This document shows positions 5,462 to 11,711 of a DNA stretch of 12,149 bases, piece by piece. Source of the stretch: Parcubacteria group bacterium (lineage in GTDB: Bacteria; Patescibacteriota; Patescibacteriia; UBA2169); contig JACOVK010000032.1 in the NCBI GenBank assembly GCA_016177305.1, positions 1 through 12,149 of the forward strand. The letters run 5' to 3'. A model generated the notes under the pieces. That model ran no database searches. It was not told the DNA's origin and saw nothing but the letters and a program-made list of their open reading frames with translations. Position 1 is the stretch's first letter; each line of letters starts with the position of its first letter. The position numbers and the translations under genes were made by a program.

Positions 5462-6067
5462 ATGAGTTCCCTCCCCCCGTCAATCCAAAACCTGGTGGAC
5501 CACTTCACGGCCCTGCCGGGGATTGGGCCGAAGACCGCTGAAAAGCTGGTGTTTTTTTTATTGCGCACCCCGGCCAAAGATTTGCACGACTTCGGCGCGG
5601 CCCTGGCAAGCCTCGCGGACAACGTGACCTTGTGCGTCCAGTGCCAGAACTTCACGGACACGGCGCGCTGCTCCATCTGTTCTAACCCGCGCCGGGACCA
5701 GGGAACCATTTGCGTGGTCGCTGACCCGCTTGACCTCATCGCGCTGGAGGAGACGCACAACTTCCGGGGCGTGTACCATGTGCTCGGGCATAACATCAAC
5801 CCCCTGGAAGGCATCACCCCGAACGACATCCGCATCAAAGAGCTCATCGCGAGAATCCAGCGGCGAGAGCCGCCCATCAAGGAAATAATTCTCGGGCTTG
5901 ACGCGAACAACGAAGGCGAAACCACATCAATGTACCTTGCCCGCTTGCTGAAAGCGTACCCGCTCACCGTAACCCGCATCGGCAAGGGCTTGCCGCAGGG
6001 CAGCGACATGGAGTATGCGGACAGCGTGACCTTGAGCAACGCGCTTCTCGGCAGGCGCGAAATCTAA
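5462..6067 (+). CDS. recR: Recombination mediator protein RecR
   Basis: RecR acts with RecF/RecO to load RecA on gapped single-stranded DNA. The protein has 201 residues, the normal length. The helix-hairpin-helix motif LPGIGPKTAEKLV (18-30), the four-cysteine zinc finger (Cys58, Cys61, Cys70, Cys73) and the Toprim domain (about 82-175) follow in the expected order, and the C terminus has the family motif SDMEYADSVTLSNALLGR. In the Toprim core the usual VVE is VVA (Ala87), and the loop usually reading LSPLxGIGP is here INPLEGITP. The start ATG has AAGGAG (5452-5457) four bases upstream, a short spacing. It is the last gene of the dnaB-ybaB-recR run and ends at a hairpin terminator facing rplU. 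Confidence 0.95.
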   Translation: MSSLPPSIQNLVDHFTALPGIGPKTAEKLVFFLLRTPAKDLHDFGAALASLADNVTLCVQCQNFTDTARCSICSNPRRDQGTICVVADPLDLIALEETHNFRGVYHVLGHNINPLEGITPNDIRIKELIARIQRREPPIKEIILGLDANNEGETTSMYLARLLKAYPLTVTRIGKGLPQGSDMEYADSVTLSNALLGRREI

Positions 6068-6097
6068 AACAGCCCCGGGTATCGGTGGGCTGTTTTT
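6067..6097. terminator. Shared bidirectional terminator between recR and rplU
   Basis: AAACAGCCC (6067-6075) pairs perfectly with GGGCTGTTT (6087-6095) around an 11-base loop. On the plus strand the stem runs into five T residues (6093-6097), ending recR. On the minus strand it follows the rplU stop directly and ends in TTTT (6066-6069 on the plus strand as AAAA), so it can serve both convergent genes, more weakly on the minus side. Confidence 0.82.
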
Positions 6098-6413
6098 ATG
6101 CGGTGATTTTTTCAATCTTGACCTTGGTGTACGCCTGGCGGTGGCCGTACTTCTTGCGGTAGCGGATCTTGCGCTTGTACTTGATGACGTCAATCTTCTT
6201 GGCGCGTCCCTGATCCAATACCGTGGCAATGACTTTTGCTCCAGAAACGAGCGGCGTGCCAATGGTCAAATTCGCGCCGTCCGCATCACCAACCAAAAGC
6301 ACTTCGTTGAATTCAACGCTCGCACCTTTTTCCGCGCCAAGTTTTTCCACCTTGATGGTGTCGCCTTCCGCCACCTTATACTGCTTTCCGCCTGTTCTGA
6401 TGACTGCAATCAT
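6096..6413 (-). CDS. rplU: Large ribosomal subunit protein bL21
   Basis: L21 binds 23S rRNA in the large subunit. The 105-residue product has the family start MIAVIRTGGKQYKVAEGD, the middle VLLVGD segment and the very basic C-terminal motif KKIDVIKYKRKIRYRKKYGHRQ. The start is set at 6413 rather than at an upstream in-frame alternative start (6434) because homologues begin with this sequence and because a near-consensus promoter places transcription within two bases of this ATG. In most bacteria rplU is followed by rpmA (L27); here the gene stands alone, downstream of the DUF192 gene and convergent with recR. No Shine-Dalgarno is visible. Confidence 0.96.
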   Translation of the reverse strand: MIAVIRTGGKQYKVAEGDTIKVEKLGAEKGASVEFNEVLLVGDADGANLTIGTPLVSGAKVIATVLDQGRAKKIDVIKYKRKIRYRKKYGHRQAYTKVKIEKITA

Positions 6414-6421
6414 ATTGCAAA

Positions 6422-6450
6422 AGTATACGCTCAATTGGCGGCTGTGTCAA
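6422..6450 (-). promoter_or_regulatory. Near-consensus promoter of rplU
   Basis: On the minus strand TTGACA (6445-6450) and TATACT (6422-6427) are 17 bases apart, eleven of twelve consensus matches. The -35 lies inside the end of the DUF192 gene. Only eight bases separate the -10 from the ATG at 6413, so the transcript should have a leader of about zero to two bases. Confidence 0.8.
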
Positions 6451-6907
6451 GTATGGCGGAATCGCCTACTTGAACTCCATGTTCAGCTATCCAGCCCGCA
6501 TTGACCTCAAGCGCCATGCCAGCGGGTGTGTTTGATTGAAAGCGCACCACTTCTCCGTCCTCTGATTCATACGGAACATTCTCCTGCATGCCGACCACAA
6601 CCCCGTCCGCAATCCATACAACATCAAGCGGAAAGCGCATGCCTTTCATCCAAAAACTTCGCACCCTATTGTCGGGATACGTAAACAGCATGCCGCGGCC
6701 GCTTTCCAGCGAATCGCGGTGAGAGAGGCCGCGCACCTGCGATGCGAGCGTGCCGGCCACTTCCACAACCAATGAAGACCCGCCTATGGAGAGCGTTGCC
6801 TCGGTACGCGGCGCGGATGAATCACGCATATGCCAATTGGCTGCAAGCGCCGCCAAAGCCGCTAGGACAATGGCGATGCGAGCGAATGTGAACGTTTTCG
6901 CGACCAT
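6431..6907 (-). CDS. DUF192 family protein, N-terminally membrane-anchored
   Basis: The 158-residue product has a hydrophobic N-terminal segment (about residues 7-24, rich in Ala, Leu and Ile) that should anchor it with the rest outside the membrane, followed by a DUF192 domain. Family landmarks are VEVAGTLASQVRGLSHRDSL (48-67), GMLFTYPDN (72-80), FWMKGMRFPLDVVWI (85-99) and a C-terminal ALEVNAGWIAEHGVQVGD (132-149). The biochemical role of DUF192 is not settled. The frame is open as far as 7228 but the upstream part is overlap with the transferase gene; ATG 6907 is chosen because it opens directly onto the membrane anchor, though ATG 6931 is also possible. It overlaps the end of the upstream gene by 46 bases, so the two are probably translated together. 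Confidence 0.87.
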   Translation of the reverse strand: MVAKTFTFARIAIVLAALAALAANWHMRDSSAPRTEATLSIGGSSLVVEVAGTLASQVRGLSHRDSLESGRGMLFTYPDNRVRSFWMKGMRFPLDVVWIADGVVVGMQENVPYESEDGEVVRFQSNTPAGMALEVNAGWIAEHGVQVGDSAILDTAAN

Positions 6908-7956
6908 AACCCCAAAAGAATCATGATGCATACGAGCGCCGCGAGCAAGTACATTTTGCCCTGGGTCTGCACAAACAAGGATGCAACGCCGAATAAGGCC
7001 GCAAGCCCCCAGAGGAGCAGCACGCTCGCCCGATGCGAGAGCCCGGCAGTAAGCAAGCGGAAGTGCAAATGCTTGCTGTCCCCGATTGCGGGAGATCTTT
7101 TTTCCAGGAACACGCGGCGCACAATGACCCACCCAACGTCCAGAATAGGCACGCCCATCACCAAAAGCGCGGTGGCGACTTTTCCGCCGGAGATGATTGC
7201 CAAGACCCCGAGCATGAATCCGAGCCACACACTGCCGCCTTCTCCGAGGAATATCCTGGCAGGGTGCGCGTTCCAGAACAAGAACCCGGCAGCAGCTCCG
7301 GCAAGAGATACGGCGAGCAAGGCCACGTCAGGCTGAAACGTTTTATCCGAAAGCGAAAGCGCGAACAAAATGAACGCGCCAATCGTGGTAATGCCGCTCA
7401 CCAGGCCATCCAAGCCGTCCAGCAGTTTGGTGGTAAACATCATTCCCAAAAGCCAGATGACCGTAAACACGTCAGCGAGCAGTACGAACGTGGCTGCGCG
7501 CCCCCTGAACTCAAACAGCTGCCACTGGAGCGCGTCCAGATGCCACAATCCCGCGCCCAAAGGATTGCTCACGAATACTATGCCCATGCCGCTCCCGATG
7601 ACCACGAGTATGGCGATGGCAGGCGCCGCGAGCTGGAAACGTGCCCGCAGGCGGTAGCGGTCATCAAGAAACCCGCCAACCATGAGGGCTAAGCCCGCGG
7701 CGAACAGCCCCCCGAGGAACTGCGCGCTGACGTACCTCGCCGGCAGAACATCCGTAAAGAGCGTGATTGAACCGATGACTGCCCAGAACGACAAAAAAAC
7801 AGCCAATCCTCCGAGAAGCGGAGTTGGCTTGGCGTGGATTTTGCGCGGCACGCCCGGAACGTCAACCGCGCGAAGTACTAAGGCAACGCGGCGAACCGCG
7901 ATGGTCGCAAGCATGGCCGTGGCCGTTGACGCTAAAAAAATCAGCACATAGAGCAT
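6862..7956 (-). CDS. MraY/WecA/TagO-family polyprenyl-phosphate sugar-1-phosphate transferase
   Basis: This 364-residue integral membrane protein has around ten hydrophobic segments and the motifs of glycosyltransferase family 4, which moves a sugar-1-phosphate from UDP-sugar to undecaprenyl phosphate. They are VPGVPRKIHAKPTPLLGG (33-50), the Mg-binding GGFLDDR (94-100, Asp98-Asp99), KLLDGLDGLVSG (177-188), FLFWNAHPARIFLGEGGS (225-242) and HLHFRLL (296-302). The PRKIHxxPxPxxGG start and the HxHxR motif point to the WecA/TagO branch (envelope polysaccharide or teichoic-type polymer) rather than MraY. Usual FxGDxGS is LGEGGS, with Glu239 for Asp, and the Asn normally before the DG.DG motif is not present. 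The start follows the ruvX stop by six bases and lacks a Shine-Dalgarno. The exact sugar cannot be told. Confidence 0.9.
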   Translation of the reverse strand: MLYVLIFLASTATAMLATIAVRRVALVLRAVDVPGVPRKIHAKPTPLLGGLAVFLSFWAVIGSITLFTDVLPARYVSAQFLGGLFAAGLALMVGGFLDDRYRLRARFQLAAPAIAILVVIGSGMGIVFVSNPLGAGLWHLDALQWQLFEFRGRAATFVLLADVFTVIWLLGMMFTTKLLDGLDGLVSGITTIGAFILFALSLSDKTFQPDVALLAVSLAGAAAGFLFWNAHPARIFLGEGGSVWLGFMLGVLAIISGGKVATALLVMGVPILDVGWVIVRRVFLEKRSPAIGDSKHLHFRLLTAGLSHRASVLLLWGLAALFGVASLFVQTQGKMYLLAALVCIMILLGLWSRKRSHSLASPLS

Positions 7957-7962
7957 AGAACG

Positions 7963-8334
7963 CTACAGAGGATGCGCCTCAAGGTAGGTCGCAAGAATCA
8001 AAGCCGCTGCCGCGGGGTGGTCGCGCTCGCGCGGGAAAGACCCGGACGTAGTTGAGAAACGCTCATCCTGCTTGGTGATGGGCAAAGAGAGCGTCTTGAG
8101 CTTCTCAATAAATCCATCAACCATTCTGGTTGCCGCGCCCAGGCCCCCGGAAAGCCCAAGCGGGTAGCCCACCACAATGTGCTCTATGCCCTCGGCGAGG
8201 ATAATCCGCTCCAGCTGGTCAATGAGGTCCGCGCCGTTCATCACGGTCCGAAACGGCACCGCGACCCGGGATGAGTCCGAGGCTTTTGCAAGCCCGATTT
8301 TTGCTTCGCCGTAGTCAATGCCTAAATAGTTCAT
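7963..8334 (-). CDS. ruvX: RuvX/YqgF family RNase H-fold nuclease (putative Holliday junction resolvase)
   Basis: YqgF/RuvX proteins have an RNase H-like fold; they are annotated as putative Holliday junction resolvases and in E. coli are linked to 16S rRNA 5' processing. The start LGIDYGEAKIGLA (4-16, Asp7), IVVGYPLGLSGG (53-64), DERFST (90-95) and the acidic residue before the last helix (Asp105 in RDHPAAAALILATYL) keep all expected catalytic positions. At 123 residues it is shorter than the E. coli protein (138); about 12 residues are missing between DERFST and the last Asp. It starts inside the map stop codon (ATGA overlap) with no Shine-Dalgarno, so translation is most likely coupled to map. 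Confidence 0.9.
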   Translation of the reverse strand: MNYLGIDYGEAKIGLAKASDSSRVAVPFRTVMNGADLIDQLERIILAEGIEHIVVGYPLGLSGGLGAATRMVDGFIEKLKTLSLPITKQDERFSTTSGSFPRERDHPAAAALILATYLEAHPL

Positions 8335-9086
8335 AGGGTTAAAATGCGCGGCCCATGTTTCGTCACCGCCACCGTGTGCTCAAAGTGCGCGGCCCGCGTG
8401 CCATCCGCCGTGATCACGCCCCAGCCATCGGGCGCGGTTTTAACGTCATGGCCCCCGATCGCGATCATTGGTTCAATGGCAAGCACTGCTCCTTCTAGAA
8501 TCTCCTCGCCTTCATGCGCCTTGCCGAAATTCGGAATCCTCGGCTCTTCGTGCACCGCGTACCCAACGGCATGGCCGGTGAGCTTGCGAATCACGCCGTA
8601 TCCAAGCTTTTCCGCATACTCCTGGACCGCATGCCCGATGTCGCCGAGACGGTTGCCGACGCGGGCCTGGCTAATGCCCCGCTCCAAGCACTCGCGCGTT
8701 ACCACGAGCAAACGCTCGTCTCGCTCCGAAATCTCGCCAATGGGAACGGTAATGGCATGGTCCGCGTACAATCCTTGGTACTCCATGCCCAGGTCCAACC
8801 CGATCAGATCCCCTTTCTTGAAGACCAAATCCTTGTGCGGAATGCCGTGCACCAGCATGTCGTTCGGGGAAACGCACAAGGCGTTCGGAAATTCTTCGCC
8901 GGGCTTGCCGAATCCTTTGAATGACGGGGTGCCGCCTGCTTTGCGGATCGCTTCTTCGGCGTACGCATCCAGCTCCATGGCATTCGCGCCGACAACGCAC
9001 CGTGCCGCCAAACCTTTCATGATTTTGGCGAGGATGTGCCCGCAGTGGGCAAGTTTTTCAATTTCTTCGGGACTTTTTTGCTTCAT
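8331..9086 (-). CDS. map: Methionine aminopeptidase, type I
   Basis: Map removes the initiator methionine from nascent proteins. The 251-residue protein has the pita-bread fold signatures, and all five metal ligands are visible: Asp98 (IGLDLG), Asp109 (YADHA), His172 (TGHAVG), Glu205 (AIEPM) and Glu236 (FEHTVAVT), plus the substrate-contact His80 in LVHGIP. There is no N-terminal SH3-binding or zinc-finger extension and no type II insert. Its position after adk in the spc/secY run is common in bacteria, though here a small membrane protein lies between adk and map. Both ends overlap neighbouring genes by ATGA: the start with the membrane-protein gene and the stop with ruvX. Confidence 0.96.
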   Translation of the reverse strand: MKQKSPEEIEKLAHCGHILAKIMKGLAARCVVGANAMELDAYAEEAIRKAGGTPSFKGFGKPGEEFPNALCVSPNDMLVHGIPHKDLVFKKGDLIGLDLGMEYQGLYADHAITVPIGEISERDERLLVVTRECLERGISQARVGNRLGDIGHAVQEYAEKLGYGVIRKLTGHAVGYAVHEEPRIPNFGKAHEGEEILEGAVLAIEPMIAIGGHDVKTAPDGWGVITADGTRAAHFEHTVAVTKHGPRILTL

Positions 9087-9283
9087 GCGAGCTTGCGGAA
9101 GCTACGGTCAAGGTAGTACAGAAGGAGCACGCCTATTGCAATGCTTACGATGTTGCTCACCAGCTCGTAGCCTTCCAGCAGGTACTCGTCCAGCAGGTTC
9201 CATACGCCGCGCCACACCATGATGACCGCGACCGCGGAGAGGAGCACGTGGTAAAACTTCCGTTTGGGATGGTGGAAAAACAT
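9083..9283 (-). CDS. Small two-segment membrane protein of unknown function
   Basis: The 66-residue product begins MFFHHPKRKFYHVLLS and has two hydrophobic stretches, about residues 13-27 (VLLSAVAVIMVWRGV) and about 43-58 (SNIVSIAIGVLLLYYL), joined by an acidic loop NLLDEYLLEGYE. It ends in a basic tail DRSFRKLA. The topology is probably a hairpin with both ends in the cytoplasm, given the basic ends. ATG 9283 is chosen rather than a longer frame from 9400, because the upstream part overlaps adk and is Arg/Cys-rich shadow sequence. The stop overlaps the map start (ATGA). Proteins of this appearance are, to my recollection, widespread in CPR genomes, but I know no function. A role near the SecY translocon is possible only by position. 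Confidence 0.75.
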   Translation of the reverse strand: MFFHHPKRKFYHVLLSAVAVIMVWRGVWNLLDEYLLEGYELVSNIVSIAIGVLLLYYLDRSFRKLA

Positions 9284-9305
9284 ATGGTACGTTTTTAATT
9301 TTCTA

Positions 9306-9950
9306 TTACGCAAAAATCTCCCGCACCGACTGTTCAACCGCATCAATGGACGGCGTGCCGTCAATGCGGTGCAACACGCCCTGCGCCTCGTAGCGCTCAA
9401 TCAGGGGCTTGGTGTCGTTGTGGTACCAGTCAAGGCGCTTCTGGATTCCACTGGGCGTATCATCAACGCGCTGAATGAGCCGGGCAGCGCAGTCATCGCA
9501 CGTTTCATCATCTTTCGGGGGATCGGTAATCATGTTATACACCTTCCCGTCCTTGGGGCACTCTCTGCGGGCCGAGAGCCTATGGATTGACTCTTGGTCC
9601 GGAATGTCAATCAAAATAACGTGCGAAGGCATGGCAACCGCGTCAGAAGCATCTGCCTGGCCCTGGCTCCTCGGGAATCCATCCAACACAAAACCTCCGA
9701 AAGCAGCCAGAGTTTCTTGCAGCTTACTTTTCATGAACGCGTTAATGTCATCATCATCCAGGTGTCCACCTGAATTGATAACTTCCGCAAACTGATTTCC
9801 CAGTTCACTCTTTGACGCGATTTCATCGCGCAACAGCTTGCCCGACTCAAGGTACGGGATTTCAAGCTTTTGCGCTAGCCGCTTGCCCTGGGTTCCCTTG
9901 CCCGACCCCTGGGGCCCGAGCAGGATGATGACTGGTTTCCTATGTTCCAT
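9306..9950 (-). CDS. adk: Adenylate kinase
   Basis: Adk balances AMP, ADP and ATP in the cytoplasm. The 214-residue length is that of the long bacterial form with a full LID. Visible are the P-loop GPQGSGKGT (12-20), the AMP-binding ESGKLLR (35-41), FVLDGFPRS (87-95), the LID domain (about 126-163) and RVDDTP (161-166). The LID has the zinc-site spacing C-x2-D-x16-C-x2-C (Cys131, Asp134, Cys151, Cys154), so a metal-binding LID is likely with the second Cys replaced by Asp. The gene follows secY by 14 bases, the usual secY-adk order, and has no recognisable Shine-Dalgarno. In this window it is functionally close to PurB, which produces AMP. Confidence 0.96.
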   Translation of the reverse strand: MEHRKPVIILLGPQGSGKGTQGKRLAQKLEIPYLESGKLLRDEIASKSELGNQFAEVINSGGHLDDDDINAFMKSKLQETLAAFGGFVLDGFPRSQGQADASDAVAMPSHVILIDIPDQESIHRLSARRECPKDGKVYNMITDPPKDDETCDDCAARLIQRVDDTPSGIQKRLDWYHNDTKPLIERYEAQGVLHRIDGTPSIDAVEQSVREIFA

Positions 9951-9964
9951 GAGGCAACGCTCAA

Positions 9965-11254
9965 TTAGAAACGTTCGTAATCCCGCATGATGAGCTGTGC
10001 ATTAACTTGCTTCACCGTCTCAATCACCACGGACACCACAATCAAGAGCGAGGTGCCGCCGATGACCAAATTCGTGCCCGTAAAGTTCTGGAGGATGATG
10101 GGCAGAATCGCGATGATTCCGAGGAACAGCGCTCCGGCAAGCAGGATGCGGTTTGAAACCGTTGCCAGGTAGTGGCTGGTCTCGGCTCCGGGCCGGATGC
10201 CCGGGATGAACCCGCCCTGGCGCTGGAGGTTTTCGGCAATCTGGTCCGGCTTGAAGATGACTGCCGTGTAGAAGTACGTGAACGCGAACACCAGCAAAAA
10301 GTATACCACCCCATATACCGCGCCGTTCGGGTTGAACAAGCTGATTACGATGCCCGAAGCCTGCCGCAAAAAAGCGACTGATGATTCCGAGAAAAACTGC
10401 GCGATAAGCGGCGGAAACAAAACAATTGAAATCGCGAAGATGATGGGGATCACGCCGGCCTGGTTCACGCGCAAGGGCAAGTGGCTGTGCACGCCTCCGC
10501 CCATGGCCCCGCCGCGCGCGAACTTGGCGTAGGTGACCGGGATGTTGCGCTGGCCCTCGGTCATGAACACCACGCCCGCAACGGTTGCGAGCGCGATAAT
10601 CACGAACAGGATGACGTTGATGAGCTGGGACGAGTCGTAGGTGGAAAACACCCGCAAGAGCGCCGTGGGAAGCCCGGCCACAATGCCCGCAAAAATCAGA
10701 AGCGAGATGCCGTTGCCCACCTTGCGCTCGCTCGCGAGCTCCCCGAGCCACATCAAAAACACGGTTCCCGCGCTCGCCACGAGCATGGTCATCACGAGTT
10801 GTACTGGAGCCATGGCGCCGAGCAGCGAAGCGCCGCCCGCGCCTCCGGCGCGCTGGAGGAAAACGATGGTGCCGTACGCCTGGATCAGGGCCAGGGGAAC
10901 GGTCGCGAGGCGCGTCCACTGGTTGATCCGCTGCCTGCCCTGCTCGCTCTCCTTCTGCATTTCTTCAAGCTGGGGAACAATCATGCCCAAGAGCTGGAAG
11001 ATGATGGATGCGGTGATGTACGGGCCCACGCCGAGCATGACCACGGAAAAATTCTCAAGCCCCCCGCCGGTGAGGATGTTCAAGAGCCCCAAAATCTGGT
11101 TGGAATTGAAAAAGGACTGCAGCCCGGAAACGTCAACCCCGGGAACCGGAATGTGCGCGAGCACGCGGAACACCACAAACACGAAAAGCACGAACAGGAT
11201 ATCGTTCCTGATATCCCGCGTGGAAAGGATTTGTTTAAGCTTTTGCGCTAGCAT
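9965..11254 (-). CDS. secY: Preprotein translocase subunit SecY
   Basis: SecY is the channel-forming subunit of the SecYEG translocon in the cytoplasmic membrane. The 429-residue protein has about ten membrane segments. Family landmarks are LAHIPVPGVD after segment 1, the plug-region GGGLENFSVVMLGVGPYIT, QWTRLATVPLALIQAYG, EGQRNIPVTYAK, LPLRVNQAGVIPIIFA and the C-terminal PDQIAENLQRQGGFIPGIRPG. The frame is open to 11302, but ATG 11254 (MLAQKLKQIL) is taken because homologues begin a few residues before this cytoplasmic helix. This start overlaps the end of rplO by 20 bases. No Shine-Dalgarno is seen, so coupling to rplO is likely. Order rplO-secY-adk is conserved in bacteria. Confidence 0.95.
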   Translation of the reverse strand: MLAQKLKQILSTRDIRNDILFVLFVFVVFRVLAHIPVPGVDVSGLQSFFNSNQILGLLNILTGGGLENFSVVMLGVGPYITASIIFQLLGMIVPQLEEMQKESEQGRQRINQWTRLATVPLALIQAYGTIVFLQRAGGAGGASLLGAMAPVQLVMTMLVASAGTVFLMWLGELASERKVGNGISLLIFAGIVAGLPTALLRVFSTYDSSQLINVILFVIIALATVAGVVFMTEGQRNIPVTYAKFARGGAMGGGVHSHLPLRVNQAGVIPIIFAISIVLFPPLIAQFFSESSVAFLRQASGIVISLFNPNGAVYGVVYFLLVFAFTYFYTAVIFKPDQIAENLQRQGGFIPGIRPGAETSHYLATVSNRILLAGALFLGIIAILPIILQNFTGTNLVIGGTSLLIVVSVVIETVKQVNAQLIMRDYERF

Positions 11255-11708
11255 GGGATGGTATGCTGCTGCACGTGCCGCCGGCTTTTTGAATTGCCGC
11301 ACGGGCGGCGCGGGAAAAAAAGTGCACGTTCACGGCGAGCTTCTTATCCAGTGTACCATTGTTGAGCACCTTTATGCCACCCGGCGCTTTGTGGACGAGC
11401 CCGCGGCTCGCGAGCGATTTGGGGGTGACGGTTTCGCCATCCTTAAAATGCTCGGAGAGAGCAGAGAGGCTGACAATCGCAATGCGGGCGCTTCGGCGCT
11501 TAAAGCCCCGCAGTTTCGGGGTGCGGATCAAAAACTGGTGGAACGCGCTGCGCCGGGCAATGCCGCGCGTGCCTCCGGATCGCGCGGTTTGGCCCTTTAA
11601 GCCGCGGCCAGAGTAGGTTCCCTTGCCTGACCCGGAACCGCGGCCAACGCGCTTTTTTCGGCGCTTCTGTCCCACGGGGCGCTTTTGGTTTGAGAGTGAA
11701 TGTTCCAT
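11235..11708 (-). CDS. rplO: Large ribosomal subunit protein uL15
   Basis: L15 is a late-assembly 23S rRNA-binding protein. The 157-residue product shows the glycine/arginine-rich extended N terminus (KRVGRGSGSGKGTYSGRGLKGQ, about 20-41), the FKRRSARIAIVSLSAL segment and the C-terminal globular part ending SRAARAAIQKAGGTC. The start has a good Shine-Dalgarno AAGGAG (11715-11720 on the plus strand as CTCCTT), six bases from the ATG and inside the end of rpsE. The gene begins three bases after the rpsE stop, so no rpmD (L30) gene lies between them, unlike the usual spc operon. Confidence 0.96.
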   Translation of the reverse strand: MEHSLSNQKRPVGQKRRKKRVGRGSGSGKGTYSGRGLKGQTARSGGTRGIARRSAFHQFLIRTPKLRGFKRRSARIAIVSLSALSEHFKDGETVTPKSLASRGLVHKAPGGIKVLNNGTLDKKLAVNVHFFSRAARAAIQKAGGTCSSIPSHASAKA

Positions 11709-11711
11709 ATG

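Noticed and set aside
6908..7228. N-terminal extension of the DUF192 frame
   Set aside because: Arg/Gly/Cys-rich shadow of the transferase gene; the membrane anchor marks the real start.
9284..9400. 39-residue extension of the small membrane protein
   Set aside because: It overlaps adk and is Arg/Cys-rich, with no membrane or family character.
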